A stretch of 64,000 nucleotides of DNA from Ctenosaura bakeri (lineage: Eukaryota > Chordata > Lepidosauria > Squamata > Iguanidae): positions 744,001-808,000 of the forward strand of contig CAOLHI010001022.1 in the NCBI GenBank assembly GCA_948474755.1, written 5' to 3'. Every line of letters begins with the position of its first letter. Within the stretch, counting starts at the first letter, position 1. The notes below the pieces were generated by a model. The model searched no databases, was not told the DNA's origin, and was given only the letters and a program-made list of their open reading frames with translations. The translations under genes and the position numbers were made by a program. Of this stretch, positions 1 through 12,708 are shown in pieces.

Positions 1-321
1 AAAACTGTATTATTTTCAACAAGAGCAGACTCTCCACTCCCAATCATGGGGGGTTTTCATTGGTCTACTTGGAACTAGTAATTGGTTCCATAAATTCTAA
101 GTAATGCAGATGTCTGTAAGAAGGGGTTTTTTTTTGGTATGAAATCCCATTTTGAAAGTAACATAACAATGGGAACAAAGTTACTTTACAGATGTACGGA
201 ATAATGTAGGAGTCTCTCACTAGGTAATCTCAGGTAACCAAGTTTCCTGAGTGGGCACAAAGGATACACAAAGGCCCAAACTATTTGCCATCTCCAAGAC
301 CATCATGCTATTCTTTTCAGA

Positions 322-675
322 TTAATTACAATGGTTGTAGCCACTATTTACTTTCTGCTGGAGATACTCTTGACTAACTAGGGTGTTATTTCTTCTGTGA
401 AGAAGAGGAAGTTTCTCACATTTGCTTGATCTTTTGGGAAAGAGATCTAGCAGAAGAACTGGTAGTTCAGGTGGACTTCTCTGAGCTTCAACACTATTGC
501 CACCATTGCTGAAAATTATTTTAAAAGATATCTGGGAATTCAAGAAAGCTTCACCACTGTTTGAAAAACTAACTTGGGTTATCTTCTCCCAAGGTATGAT
601 TTGATATTTCTCAAAGACATCAAAGAAAGCTACACTGCTGCTGGATTTCAGATGGTCTGTCAACTCACAGTGCAT
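322..675 (-). other. Unidentified 117-codon ORF, possible decayed exon or pseudogene
   Basis: An open frame of 117 codons on the minus strand encodes a mixed-composition, non-repetitive peptide beginning MHCELTDHLKSS and containing FFDVFEKYQIIPWEKITQVSF. The frame stays open for 12 codons upstream of the Met and then meets an in-frame TAA. I see no clear splice sites or recognisable catalytic motif. The composition looks more protein-like than the other short ORFs here, but I cannot assign a family. It could be a decayed pseudogene, a fragment of an unrecognised element, or chance. Confidence 0.15.
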
Positions 676-902
676 ATTAACATCCTTCTGCAGGAGGGAG
701 CCCTTCAGAATCTCTTACATCAAATGGAGGAAGAAATGGCAAAAATGAAGAGGGATGAAAGCAGTTGGAGTCTGCCTCAGGAGATGTCAGTTCCACAGAT
801 GTTCTTCTTGCTGTTGTATCTCCACTTAACCACTGGAGCACCTCTGCTTTTCAGATGTGATAGGAAATTGCTCCTCCCAAGATTATTATTATTTAATTAT
901 TT

Positions 903-1104
903 GGCCATTTCCACACTGCACTATTACAATGCCATTAGTCCACTTTCAACATCCTATGGAATCCCAGGGTTTGCAGTTTAGGGAGGGTCATTTAAAATTC
1001 TCAGCCAGAGAGCTCTTTAGCCTCAGTAAACTACAAACCCCAGAATTCCACAGGATGTTGGAAGTAGAATAATAGCACTATAACAGTATAATGCAGAAAT
1101 GGCC
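903..1104. mobile_element. MITE family A, copy 1 (palindromic DNA transposon)
   Basis: Inverted-repeat element of about 200 bp. It starts GGCCATTTCC and ends GGAAATGGCC. Inside are the family hallmarks: CACTTTCAACATCCTATGG near the left end and its inverted counterpart near the right end. Flanking triplets are TTT and TCT, which fits a 3-bp target duplication with one mutation. It has no coding capacity and would depend on a transposase supplied elsewhere. Moderately diverged copy. Confidence 0.75.
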
Positions 1105-1133
1105 TCTGATTTGTTTCTCTACAGGTTGCTCCA

Positions 1134-1613
1134 TGTTACGTCCCTTTCTGGGTGTCGGCTGCCTGCCTAATGAGCCTGAAAACTGGGGTACTTGCTTAAA
1201 CAAGCAAGAACCTCCAAAGTCCCTCTTGGCATAAAATACAGCCTAGGGAAAAACAGCCACTTCACACCGCAATAAGGAAAAAGACAAATGAGTTTATTGC
1301 GGGTAACAATTAAGGCGTTTAGCAAAAGCCCGTTGTAAAGTTTAACAATAAAAACAGCAGAATAACATACAAACCAACGAGGTAAAAGACGAGAGAGAGA
1401 GAGGGAGTGCTATACAGACAGCTTATATACATTTCATACAGCTGTACATTATTAGGTGCTTTACACGTGCCTTAGTCAAACACATAGATCACACATTAAA
1501 CATCTGACATACAGCTGCGTGGCCTTATCTCAATCCACACTTTGTGCTTAAAGGGCAAGGTCACAAGAAGCAGCGCAGCATCAAGTCAAATTAACTCTTT
1601 ACATATCGTGACA
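1134..1613 (-). mobile_element. LTR-like segment, minus orientation
   Basis: About 480 bp bounded by TGTTACGTCC on the plus strand and CGTGACA at the other end, so in minus sense it reads TGTCACG to ACGTAACA. In that sense there is a TATA-like TATAAGC (near 1425) and an AATAAA (near 1295), in the order expected of a retroviral LTR. The 4-5 bp on the two sides do not match, so insertion by integrase is not proven. It may be one LTR of a truncated element. Confidence 0.4.
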
Positions 1614-3280
1614 CTGGGTGCCTGGTTGAAGACAACTCTGACCATTGCCCTTCCACTGTAAGGATCCTATCAGATTTTTTTTGAGTTTTATGCCAAGTGT
1701 TTGATCAATATTGAGGGTTTAAAAAAAAATAAAAAGGCAGTGCAAAAACTATGAACAACACAAATTACTTTTAAAACCTTGCAACATACGGCCACTACAA
1801 TTGATTTTGAAACATTATAATCAAGGAACAGGAATGAATTATATTTAAAAAGTAACTTTTTGAAGTTGGACCATTACCTATCAAATGTAGACCAAGACAT
1901 TTTACAGGCTGATGATGCGGAGCAGCAAATTCCACCCCCTGCCTCCCCCATCAATATACACAATATCCATGGTCAGCCTCACTGTCTTTGCACTTAAGGT
2001 AGAAAATCCCATAACCTCAGTTCCTCATGCCTGTTAACAAATTGAATAAGAATTTGCAATCCTTTCAAGATTCTTAACTCAATCTGTCTATTTTAGCCAT
2101 TTCATTCTGCCTCATTCCACTCCAGTCCTGCAGTACCCTTGGGACTACTTCCATTCTGATCCATAAAAATGAGGAAAATCACTCCCATCATATACCATCC
2201 ATGCCCCAGAGATTAAAAAGTGTCAGTAGTTGCCCAGCCTCACTGAAGCCATATCTCTGGAGGTTTAGGGGGGCTTGGGAGCAGTCCCAGAGGTCTATGT
2301 GTTGGATTTATGTGACTGAGATTAAGCAATGGTATTTCACATAACTGTGTGTTACATTTCATGTATTGAACTGCCACTAAAACATATTGCCTGGTTGGCA
2401 CAGAGATCTTGCTAATTGCTGTAAATAGCTGCATAAATATGCAAATATCCAAACCCACTGCAGAGCAAAAATATCAATGAGAAAAGAAGTATTTTTCAGA
2501 TTTATTGAAAAGTACTAAAGTACTAAAACTAAAACCGAGTGCCAGATTTAACATGAGGGATATATAAAAATAAATTGCATTACTGTAAAACATCATTTAT
2601 TTGTCTTCCCCCCACCTCCAAATCCAGCTATACTTTCATCATTCCCAGACTTAAGTCAGGGTGAGAAATGTTTAGGGGTTGTGGAAGTGCACATTAGACT
2701 CCCTATGGAATGCATTAGCATCTGCAGCAATGCTTAAATTAGGTGGCAACCTAATTTACTACCCAATTTGCAGCAGCTCTTTGTGGTACAAGAAAGGCCC
2801 AGAGCACTTTCCTGAATGAAAGAGCACTGATGATGGGCAGGTTGGAGTGTCTTCATTTCTTCTTGAACTGGAAGAATTGGAAGTGAAGATATTTGTTTCC
2901 CTTCTTGCTTTTCTCATAACGGTGCCACCACCAATTTTCAATAGCACAGTTTGTTGATGACAGCAAGACAGTGGTAGAAGGGCCCACAAACATCATCTGA
3001 GGTTCATGTTTTGCCCTAGTTTAAATTTCCCTGGAAAGGGTGACATTACCTAAAGGCAAACTTGGGCTTCCCAGCTGACTTGGAATTGCAGCTGCCTGCT
3101 GCAGTAGTTTTGTTATCATACACAGCAAAGCAAATAAGTTTTTCCATTCATGCTTTATCCTTTTAGAAGTACATTTAGAACACCTTGACTGTGCACCTAA
3201 GAATATAATAACTGGAATCCTGTTGGTGTCTTATCAAGCATATGTTTTCCTACGGAAGAAGTTGGACCTTTCTGCCCAAT
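1614..3280. other. No recognised gene or repeat
   Basis: AT-rich unique-looking DNA. The only local structure noted is a perfect hairpin with 9-bp arms (AAATTAGGT / ACCTAATTT, 4-base loop) near 2736-2757. Confidence 0.5.
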
Positions 3281-3284
3281 GCAG

Positions 3285-4187
3285 TGTTACCCTGTTTACT
3301 GGGGGTCCCAGGAGGAACACCTAAATAACCAAACAACAACACACTTTGGGGAAAATTAGTTTAGAGCACTGCTGGCAAAATGAGAGGCAGGGTAACGCAG
3401 CAGAATCTTGTAACCCAATGTTTACGGGGTCAGGCCCAGACAAGAAGCAAACCGTGTTGAAAATAAATGACTGATCTTTAATAAATACAGGCACATGATG
3501 TAAGCAACACGCACACACAGATAATTAAAGGAAATAAAGGGTTGAGTTGGGATTTTTGAGAGGGATAGTTGATTCGGGTGATACAGAACCTGTTCACGGA
3601 GTCTGGAAAGCAGATAGAGAGCAATGCTGGGGTGCGATGTAGCTCAGCACGTGGGGCTGAGGGGAAGCTCACCGGGCAAAGCAGCAGCAAGACGGTCTGG
3701 AACTCGGGAGTGATCCGAGGAAGGTCTTGGAATCAGGGGGTTTTATAGGGAGAAATGTGACTGCAAGCTATTCCGTACTTGAGGAAAACAATGTGATTTA
3801 GGGGCGGGACAAAGCTTTCGAAAGGTCAGAATTTAGCGTGATTGAGTTAAGTCCAAATTGACAAAGAGTTAGCCAGTATGCAAATACAGGGTGCTTGGCA
3901 GTTGAGTATTCAGTTTGCCAGGTTGCCTGCTCGGGGCAGGGAGTCCTTTGTAAACAGCGTGCATACATAATGAGGGTGTTTGCAGAGAGGTCTCCTAAAG
4001 CGGTGATCTGGCTATTTCTGTCCTGCCTGAGTGGAGAATGGAATGTCCAGCAATTAGTGTCCGCGCCTAGTCTGTGCTCATTCGGGGGCCTCACAAACAC
4101 GTGGACAGGGGTGGTAGAAGAGAGCCAAATTATGATATCAAAATGATATCTTGGGGTATCTCCAAATAGGCCTAAACTGCAGTAACA
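3285..4187 (-). mobile_element. Solo LTR, family 1, copy 1
   Basis: A 903-bp LTR in minus orientation. The plus strand begins TGTTACCCTGTTTACTGGG and ends CTGCAGTAACA, giving the TG...CA termini of retroviral LTRs. It is flanked by an exact 4-bp duplication, GCAG (3281-3284 and 4188-4191). Members at 12709, 27707 and 38067 align over their length. No internal gag/pol sequence adjoins it, so it is the product of LTR-LTR recombination. In sense orientation the polyadenylation signal region lies near 3480 and appears as ATTAAA, a variant of the AATAAA in other copies. Confidence 0.9.
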
Positions 4188-4437
4188 GCAGAATGACTGT
4201 ATTCAATCTAGGGTTGCAGACGTGGAATTCTGCATGTGGTGCATTGCATGTGGACAGACGTCACGTACTACATATGCTGTCCATTTGATTGTGCATTCAG
4301 CTGCACAGCTGGCATCTTGGTTTAATTAATTCATAACTCTGCATGTTATACTATGCAGCCCTGATGTAAAATTTTGGCCATCAATGAAGTGGCCCAGGAA
4401 CATGTTACAGAAAGACATTTGTGGAACAAATATGACT

Positions 4438-4647
4438 GGGCCTTTCTGCACTATCCTGTTATTATTCCACTTTCAACATCCTGTGGAATTCTGGAGTTTG
4501 TTGTTCCCTGAGGCCAAAGAGCTGTCTGGCTGAGAATTCTAAATGCCCCTCCCTAAACTGCAAACCCCAGGATTTGGTGGGATGTTGAAAGTGGAATAAT
4601 AGCATTTTAACAGTGTAATGTGTAAACAATGTAATGTGGAAAAGCCC
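4438..4647. mobile_element. MITE family A, copy 2
   Basis: About 210 bp, from GGGCCTTTCTGCAC to GTGGAAAAGCCC. Contains CACTTTCAACATCCTGTGG and, in inverse, GGGATGTTGAAAGTGG. Flanked by ACT and ATT (3-bp duplication with one change). Near the right end a short stretch resembling GTGTAATGTG is present twice, a small local duplication. Non-coding. Confidence 0.8.
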
Positions 4648-7600
4648 ATTGTCTTAAATTTCCAGAGGCTATCATCTTTTGCTTGTCTTTCAGGGACTGG
4701 AGCATTACATTCAAGTAACACACTCAAAACCCAAAAAAGAAAAAAGAAAGCCCTCAACAAAACAAAAAGAATACACACACATATCCCAAAATAAAACACC
4801 CCCACTCTAATGTGTGATGGACATTCTGTGATGTATTTTGTCCCATTTAAAACGGCCCAAATGAATCTGAGCTTTTATACATATTTTACTCCTTGGGTAC
4901 ATTCATGGATGAGAGGCTGCACAGCAAGAGGGAAAGTTAATACAGGGAGCAGAGATAACAGTAACATTCTGGCCTTGTCACGTAGGTTTACAGAGAACTG
5001 ATGTCCATTTAAAAGCCATGTTCCCTTCTGCTGGTGCTTTAAGCCTGTTTTACATTCCTTCTGCGTTCTCTGCACTGTCATGTGCCAGTGCTTTGATCCT
5101 GTTACTTCAAAAGAGGAGGAATCTGCACGTGCCAGTTGAAGGATCTGTCTCCCTGAGCAATGAGAATGCCCATTCTGTATCATTCCGTACATGACAGGAA
5201 GCTACAGATAAGTGGGCGGCGGGGAGGGGGGATCTCTACAGGCAAGAGGCTAGCTTTTGCTGACAGGGGCTTAAAAATGACACATCTCCCAGTTCGCTGT
5301 GCAGTGAAGAAACAGTTGACCTTATATGCATTTCACCTTATAAAATGGTTTTATCCTTGCCCAAATAGATGCAGTCAACAGATCCTAAAGCAAAATTCTT
5401 TGCTTAATACTAACAGATCATAAAACAGAAAGATCAAGAATGGCAGAATTAACCTTTACATTGCTAGTACTATAAAGCAGTGGTTTTCAGCCTTTCCATA
5501 TCCAGAACCCATCTTAAAATGCCCACCTAACCTGGTGAGAACAATCCATTTTTAAATTTTTGCTTTTTTGTCTTGCTGGTAGATAAAATTTGTGTTCCGC
5601 AAGCACACCTTTTGCTAACTACTAATGAAAAGCTGCGCTCACCCCGGCTAATTCAAGGGACAATCAGATCATATAGTTTGCTGCATATACAGTTTTGCTT
5701 TTTCTTGGGTGAAGCACTGTGAATATTATGAGGCAACATTATGTCCTGAGTTTTAACTGATACTCATAAAAATGTTTCTGGTCTACGTATTTTCAGATTA
5801 TAAAACTACATGTGTATCACATCTCAGCTTTTCATGTGAGGTACACATTGCACTTTGGGTTGCTTTTCATTCACTTATAATTTTTGTTACAAGGATGCAC
5901 TGCACTTTGGAGTAGTAAAAAATTTCAGGGTTATTGTATACAGGATTGGGTTGCCCTAGAAGCAGGTGACTGGAAACTTAATCGCATCTCTGTCATGTAT
6001 TTATACAAAGAAACTGAACACAAAATGGGGTTCACAACACCAACACTCACAGCACTAATGCCTCAGGTTTGTTTTTGGTGCCGTATAACATGGACTGCCT
6101 GATACACAGACAGTCTTGATGCGACCCTTCCTTTTGTCTAATGGGATATAAAATAAGGATTATTTGTATCCGCCAGCTATAATTTTGTGGTGCTTCTGTG
6201 TTTCTGTTTAAAACAGTCAAAAGCATGTTACCAGCCATCAGCTGTCTACTGACAGATCTTTCAGGGATGTCTAGGCATTTGTTCTAATAACTCCACTAGC
6301 TGAAATCTTACAGCTGATAATTACAAAATTTGAAGTTAATTTGGATCTCCTTAACTCATCCATAACAGTATAAATGTCCCTTTATACTATGGTAGTCATT
6401 ATGTTCTTTTTGACCATGTGTGAACAAAAGAACACTTTCTACTGAGGTGGTAATAGCATAACTGTGAAAAATATTATGTGAATTATAAGCATATTATCAC
6501 CAAGTGTGGTGCTTCATCAACTACACTGACTTTAAATCTATTTCTAGGCCCATTACGCTGATGAAACAGGCCTGTGGGGAGATAGTTCCCCACACTGTCT
6601 CTTAAGACTGAAGGATTGGGGGTCCTTGCCACTTATCTGCTATCTGGATTTTGTCTGGGGTTTCATTATCATGTTCTGACTGCTTGAGTGCCCAATTCAT
6701 CGTGATGGTTAAACCCAGGCAGGCAGAGTTGACATCAACACTCCACTTAAGCATTCATAAGTATTGAAATCTCAGGATATTTATATAGGAAATGAGCAAG
6801 CTCTTTGATATTTTTAAAGACATATGATAAGTAGTCTATGATGATTCATAGGTATATAAACATATTCATTTCTCTCAGGGAGAAACACAGACATGTCAAT
6901 GTCTGGGCTCTCAGCTTTTATCACATAACATTGCATTGCATGTAAGGCATCATGCATTCATTATATTACATTATGTGGCCGTTAGGATGTTACACTTTCA
7001 TAAGGACTGAACCTTTACCTCTCTGCACCTCTTTAACATGCTTTCTAATAGTTAATACATATATGAATATTACCATATTAAACAGTATAATTCAAGCATA
7101 AATTCATAATCATCATCAGGTTTTTTCATCCTTTTTGTAATGTCTATTAAGGAAATTATGCTGACATTTCACAAAGGTTTGCACATGTACAGAATTCTGT
7201 CCCTTGTATCACATCCATAAGTATATATCCATTAAGGAATACACTCTCATCCGTCAATCTCTAAACAGGCATCTATGAACACATGGGCATTCAGGGGTTA
7301 ATCTCCTTAAGCATTATTAAATATTAACCGCATCTATTGTAGCCATAGCCTAGAACTCTGTCTTACCATTATTATTTTTCAGCATATTTGGGCAGTTTAT
7401 CAGTCACAGCGCAGCTGTCAGAGATAGCAGTCTTCATTGGTGGAGATATGTTCAAGACAGTCTGATCTGTGGCTCTATCTTGGCTTCTTTTATTCTCTCC
7501 TTAGGGTTGCCTAGGCTATCAGTTTTCCAATCAAAACAAACTTGTTCACTGTGCCTTGCTAAAGCTTATCCAATCAAAACAAAGTTCTTTATCTACAACC

Positions 7601-8417
7601 TTCCTGTGGTACAGTTGGAGTTTCTGGCTGTCAGCCATCTGGATTAAATCAGCCATGGCAGCACCTGCACTGAGGTTATTCTCAGTCAAGTCTACCGCAT
7701 ATTCTCTTATCTTGATTACAGCTGAGCACATTACATCTGCTAAAGGTTATTACAAATCACATCTGATCATATCCACAGTGTGAAGTTACTCTTTATCTTA
7801 CTTTGTTAATATTTGAGTAGGTGTTTTCCCAGTTGCCAAGTTCTTACTGATCACATACACACACTGTAATGCATCTAGTTTCCTATATTATATATTATAT
7901 GCTGTATAGGTTATGTTCTCTGCTTCACTGGTCTATTCCCAGCCTGCAAAGTTGGCAACCAAAAATGTATGGCCTGCAACACTGGTTGTAACTCATAAAC
8001 ATCTTCATAGCCTAGAAGCCAGGGTACCTTTCTCCACATGTGCTTGCCCATATTTTCAGACCAGGACATTCTCTGGTTTCTCAGTCATTTGCAGTGTAGT
8101 GGAATAGACTTTTTCAAGTGGTAGTACCTTGGGGATGCTTTTCACCAGAGATGCTTTTGGGTTCTGCTTAAGATGCCTCACCAGCAGTGAGTGGAGACAT
8201 TTAAGATTTTGGCTTTTTTGGAATTGTTTCTCTTTTTAGAATATTTTAAAGTATTAGTTATTTATAGTGTTTGAAGTATTTTATCTCACAGTGCCACACC
8301 ACAGTTTAGCGTTATGAGAACAAGCCATGACAGGCTTCAGGCTTATATTGTTCTCTTCTTCTTTCTTTCTTGGTACATGAAGAGAGATTGAAAACTGTGT
8401 CTAAGTCACAGTTTCCC

Positions 8418-8419
<2 letters not shown>
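4648..8419. other. No recognised gene or repeat
   Basis: Long AT-rich stretch. Several short ORFs exist but none has recognisable protein motifs. Parts of 6540-7900 have LTR-like base composition, but I found no matching termini or target duplication there. Confidence 0.45.
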
Positions 8420-8472
<53 letters not shown>

Positions 8473-8610
8473 GGTATTATTGGTATTGTTGTTCTTGTCA
8501 TTGTTATGATGCAACCTTTCTCTCAAAGTGGGACCCAAGGCAGTTTCCAAAAAGTTAAAAACATCAATAAAACATTTAAAACAATTATAAACATTGAAAG
8601 GCAAATTTCA
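8420..8610 (-). repeat. (ATT)n microsatellite plus LINE/SINE 3'-tail-like sequence
   Basis: About 17 ATT units from 8420 to 8471, followed by interrupted repeats and then GTGGGACCCAAGGCAGTTT. This matches the end-of-element sequence (sense: gctgcc-ttgggtcc, then AAT repeats) typical of squamate L2-type LINEs and the SINEs they mobilise. The microsatellite is therefore probably the expanded 3' tail of a minus-strand copy. Confidence 0.55.
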
Positions 8611-9514
8611 TTTCATTTCATTTGAACTTGGTAAGGTATGTTTATTTGAACTTTAATCAAGATCTGAAGTTATGAAGGCACAATGTGATCCTGGTTCCAC
8701 TGAAGTAAGCACAGTTGGAATAAACCATACTTTATCAAATCTGAACCTGTGATTTATTCAAATCTGAAAGTGAAGCCTGGAATTCATCCCCTTTTGTGTA
8801 AAAGAAGATGAGAGGGGGAATATACAAACCTAAGGGCTGTCCTAATGCTATAAAACTAAACCATTGTTTAACATTGCTTGTGAGATAACTACAGACGTAA
8901 GTTATTGGAGAAAGTTTTTGGAGCTGTAAAAGTAGAAAATGAAAGAAAACAATGAAGGTTACCCTACTGGTGGGCTTTTGTCCTTCTGTACTCATTAGCT
9001 AGGTACGTAATACTCTTTCAGGTTTAGTAAAATTATGGCTGGTTGGTGATCCTGTTTTAGATATAAGGCTGACTTCAATTGTTGCTTATTATGAAATCAC
9101 TTTGTGGAAAGAGATAACATTTTTACTTATTTTAAAACTAGGATTATAAAATTTCTTTAGAGGACAGAATGTGATGTCTGCTACTACGTGACAGTGAAGC
9201 AGAAGCCATGTTCTCATTGGCAGCATTTGTATTTTAACACTTCCAGTTTGCCAGCTCATAGTTAGGGCAATAAAAATGAGCTTGTGACCTCTACTCAGGT
9301 CTTCCATCTTTCTCTACTTTCATGTTTGGCTAATAATGGCAAATGGCAAAGTAACAATCCTTCTGAACCAGGACTGGAAATCAAGATCAAACTATGGTTT
9401 TCAACCTGGTTTAGAAGTTTTGCTTTGCTATAATTTGCTGTAATGGTAACACATGTTGTAGTGAACTGGGCCTCTGTCACCACGCAGATGGGTTCTGAAG
9501 TCCTTGTTAGTACC
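8611..9514. other. No recognised gene or repeat
   Basis: Mixed AT-rich sequence with only short ORFs. No terminal repeats or recognisable motifs were seen. Confidence 0.45.
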
Positions 9515-9517
9515 ACT

Positions 9518-9926
9518 GGCCCTTTTTGCATGGCATTTTCGATGTGAAAGGACCCCTTGAACATCTCGCACATGTGAGGAGCGGTCCACATGATGCACTC
9601 ACATTTGTGTGATGCTCCAGGGCCCAGCAGGGACCGCCATGCATTTTTTCATTTTAGGCTTGAAGCCGAAAATGCTGAGCGGTCGCGCACCACTCCGGGG
9701 CCCCGCGTGCACTTACCTTATGTGCGGAGCATCTGGAGCCGGGCTGGCCATGCTTCCTGTCCAGTGCAGTCCCAGGCTGCACTGCGAAAGGAAGAGGTGG
9801 GGCTCTTGCGCGAGCAGGAAGCTTGTGTGAAGTCGAAGAAGCAGGGAAATGAGACCCTCTCTCCGGAGGCTGCTTGTGCGAGCACCACACCCCAGCGCCA
9901 AAAATAGATGAGTTGTGGAAAGGGTC
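9518..9926 (+). mobile_element. MITE family B, copy 1 (GC-rich)
   Basis: 409-bp GC- and CpG-rich element starting GGCCCTTTTTGCAT and ending GGAAAGGGTC, flanked by an exact 3-bp duplication, ACT (9515-9517 and 9927-9929). Diagnostic interior: GAAGCCGAAAATGCTGAGCG, then GGCTGCACTGCGAAAGGAAG. Same orientation as the copy at 16779 and inverted relative to those at 43314 and 61810. The 100-130 codon ORFs inside it on both strands are by-products of GC-rich composition. Confidence 0.85.
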
Positions 9927-9929
9927 ACT

Positions 9930-10600
9930 GTCAAACATTAACAGCATGAAAGAGTTGACCTGTATTAATACTCTTGATGGAGAATTTGTGCATTCACCTT
10001 GCAGTTTGAAGCTGGGAAAAATGTTATGAAGACTGAGAACCAACTGAAGGAGTTAATTTTTCCCTGTTGCTAACCTGCTTGTATATTTCTTATAGCCACT
10101 GGTGGGGAGAAGAATCAAACTTGTGCATGTTGATTTTCTATGTTCACTTCTGTAGTATAGTAGGGTTATATATAACCCTAGGAAGCCTATCTTTCATGGA
10201 GGTGCACCCCACTCCAAGGATTCCCTATATGTCCAGTGATAGGGATTTGATTTGATTGCAGGTCAAGGGATAAACTTGGGTTAAATTTGTTTGGGGGCCC
10301 AATTCTACCATTGACTCTGAGGGGATACTGAGCCCTATCAGCAAAAGGCCTAGAACACTTCCTTGCTATGTACCATTTGCTGTGTCATTTAGCATCAATA
10401 AAGCTTATGCTGTAGCAATAACTTGTGTCATTGTCTGCCGCCAAAAGAACCTTTGTAAAGGCCTGGAACTACACTTGTTACCATGCTGTACATCCCCATT
10501 CCATGATATAATTGGCAATGAACATTATTTAATTGGCACAAAATATAAATAATACATTTACGGCTAAAAGTCATGCTGGCAAAGAAGACTGGATGAACAT
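9930..10600. other. No recognised gene or repeat
   Basis: AT-rich sequence without convincing coding or repeat structure. Confidence 0.45.
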
Positions 10601-10601
10601 G

Positions 10602-11271
10602 TGTGAAAGTGGGTCAGATGAGACTTCAGGGCATGACCAGGTCAAGGGATCACTTGGGAAGCTCTAGTGCTAATGAGCTTGCAATCACCCCCTCAATGAC
10701 TCAGCCTTCAAACACAATAGCACAGGAAACTGTCTCAGGAGAGCAACCAATGGTCATCGACCTGTTCCCTCTTCCCACTGAAACTCTCCATTGTTTCTTC
10801 ACCTGCCTAGACATTAAGAAGCTATCATGATTCCCATCAATGCTTTGTCACCTAATGCTAAGTCCATTAGCCCATTCCAGATCCCATTGTCTGCTCTGCC
10901 ACAGAGCCATTAACACCCTCCCCTTAAGAGCAGAAACAAAGTATTTAAACCCTGGCTCTGAACCTGGTAATTCATAGTATACTGGACATGGGCCTTCACT
11001 CTACTGCCCAGATTCTTGTTCCTGTGCTATCCTTGGACCCCTAGTCTGAACCACATCACTTTGTCTCTTCTCTTCAGAACAAGTAAATATTTTCCAGTTC
11101 ATCCCAACTCATTATTCAATTTTCCTTCCTTTCCTTCAGTCAGCCTTGTAGGGTCATGAGACTGCTTGCATCCTTGTGTGTGTTTGTGATTTCCCACAAT
11201 AAAACATTCTTTGAATCTCCAACTTGTGTCCCTGCATTAGCACCAGTATACAAAGGTGGAAAGATCGTGTC
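10602..11271 (+). mobile_element. LTR-like segment, plus orientation
   Basis: About 670 bp with the order of signals expected of an LTR: a TATA-like GTATTTAAACC near 10940, then AATAAAA near 11200, followed by a short stretch that may be the end of R and U5. A possible left end is TGTGAAAGTGGG. The right end is uncertain and no target duplication was found, so boundaries are approximate. It could alternatively be a fragment of another repeat class. Confidence 0.35.
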
Positions 11272-11283
11272 AGTTTACCCCCA

Positions 11284-12704
11284 TGCTCTCAGGCCTCCCT
11301 TTTGAACTAATAATTCCACACTGTTCCACAGAGGTAGTGTTACTGTGGGTAGACCTCTGAGTCACCCACATTTTTGGGTAAGATACTGAGTTCCAGAATA
11401 AGAAACTTATTTAATGAAACTGGGAACCAAATGTGCAACAAAGAAATAACACCTACTGTGGAAAAAAGAAGGCCAGACTAATCAGTCTTCAATCTGATCC
11501 TACAATGTTCTTTTTTTCATTCTTAGAAGGAAGCAAACTAATATTGACCCTGTTCCCATAGTGTAAGGGACTGGAAGCATTTTTAGTATATGTGTGAAAG
11601 ACAAAAAGATGAAGATTTTGTACATAACTAGCCCATCTCCTCCATCCATTTCTGGTAGCCTTAAAGCATGACACACAGCTTTTAGTTCTGTCACATTGTT
11701 TGAGGAAATGCTCCCCCTCCCAGTTACTGCACACCCCTTGAAGAAAATCAAAACCTTGAAGTGATTGTGAAAGGTTTAATTTCTGGTGATATGGTCTTGA
11801 GGTGACTGCTGTTATTCCAATCAGCTTTGACACAGAATAAAATGGCATTTATTCTCTCAGTAATCCAACAGCCTCTTCAGAATTCATGAGGTTTAAGGCC
11901 AAATAATTACATTTATTGATCTTTACTGTGTGAAGAAAATTTTCAATCTAATGCAGACTTGTTTGGTGTTAGTGCTAAAATCAGGCTATGTCAAAAAATG
12001 GTCTCTTTTCTTGTGTTTTACTCTAGTGTGGCATGTGAGATATTTTATCCACCATTAAAAGTCATCATTTTTTGTCAGCTTTCCTGCAGGTTTTGTGATA
12101 CAGATAGTATGACTCAGGGATTGAGGCAGTGCAGATCTGAGTATCTCAGACTTCTCTCTTTGTGTGTGTTCTGCTCTCAGTTCAGTGTATCTGGCTATTA
12201 TATATTTTTGCCACCTCCAGAATAAGCTTACGACCTGATCTTAAGCATTTTTACTTAGAAGTAAGTTGTATTGATTTCAGTGGAACGTATTGGCAAGTAA
12301 GGATAGTTTAGATTGAGCCCCAGCTAGTGAATATGAAGTAAGTGTGTCAGAATTCAAGGTATTTGGTGGTCTACTTTAGTAAATGGGCATGATAGCAATT
12401 GCTGCTGGGTCTTAGGGTGGGACTATAAATGCAGTAAAGCTGTGACAGCTGCTTCTCCCATCAGATTTGCATTAAAAGAGGTGCTTTCCAGCTGAGAAGC
12501 AATCAAAAGGGTATAGTGGATGTCACGCCTTCCCACTAAGCAGATGGATTCTAGAATCCTTACCAGCATCATGTCTAAATGTTTGCAGCTGTGCAGTGTT
12601 GTAAGAAGATTTCTTTTGTGTTCAGGAGGTACTTCTACAACATTTGTGCTTTAACCTTGGAAGTTCAGGTACTGTATAGTTCCAGGATATAGAGGCATCA
12701 GGGA
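11284..12704. other. No recognised gene or repeat
   Basis: AT-rich sequence. The ORFs at 11489-11848 overlap in two frames and show no recognisable domain. Confidence 0.45.
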
Positions 12705-12708
12705 ATAG

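Noticed and set aside
6541..7910. Possible further LTR
   Set aside because: Some LTR-like composition, but no TG...CA boundaries with matching flanks could be found.
8370..8604. Poly-Tyr / poly-Asn ORFs
   Set aside because: They are translations of the (ATT)n microsatellite.
9590..10043. Several overlapping ORFs of 70-130 codons
   Set aside because: They lie in a GC-rich MITE, occur on both strands and three frames, and have no domain. GC-rich DNA has few stop codons.
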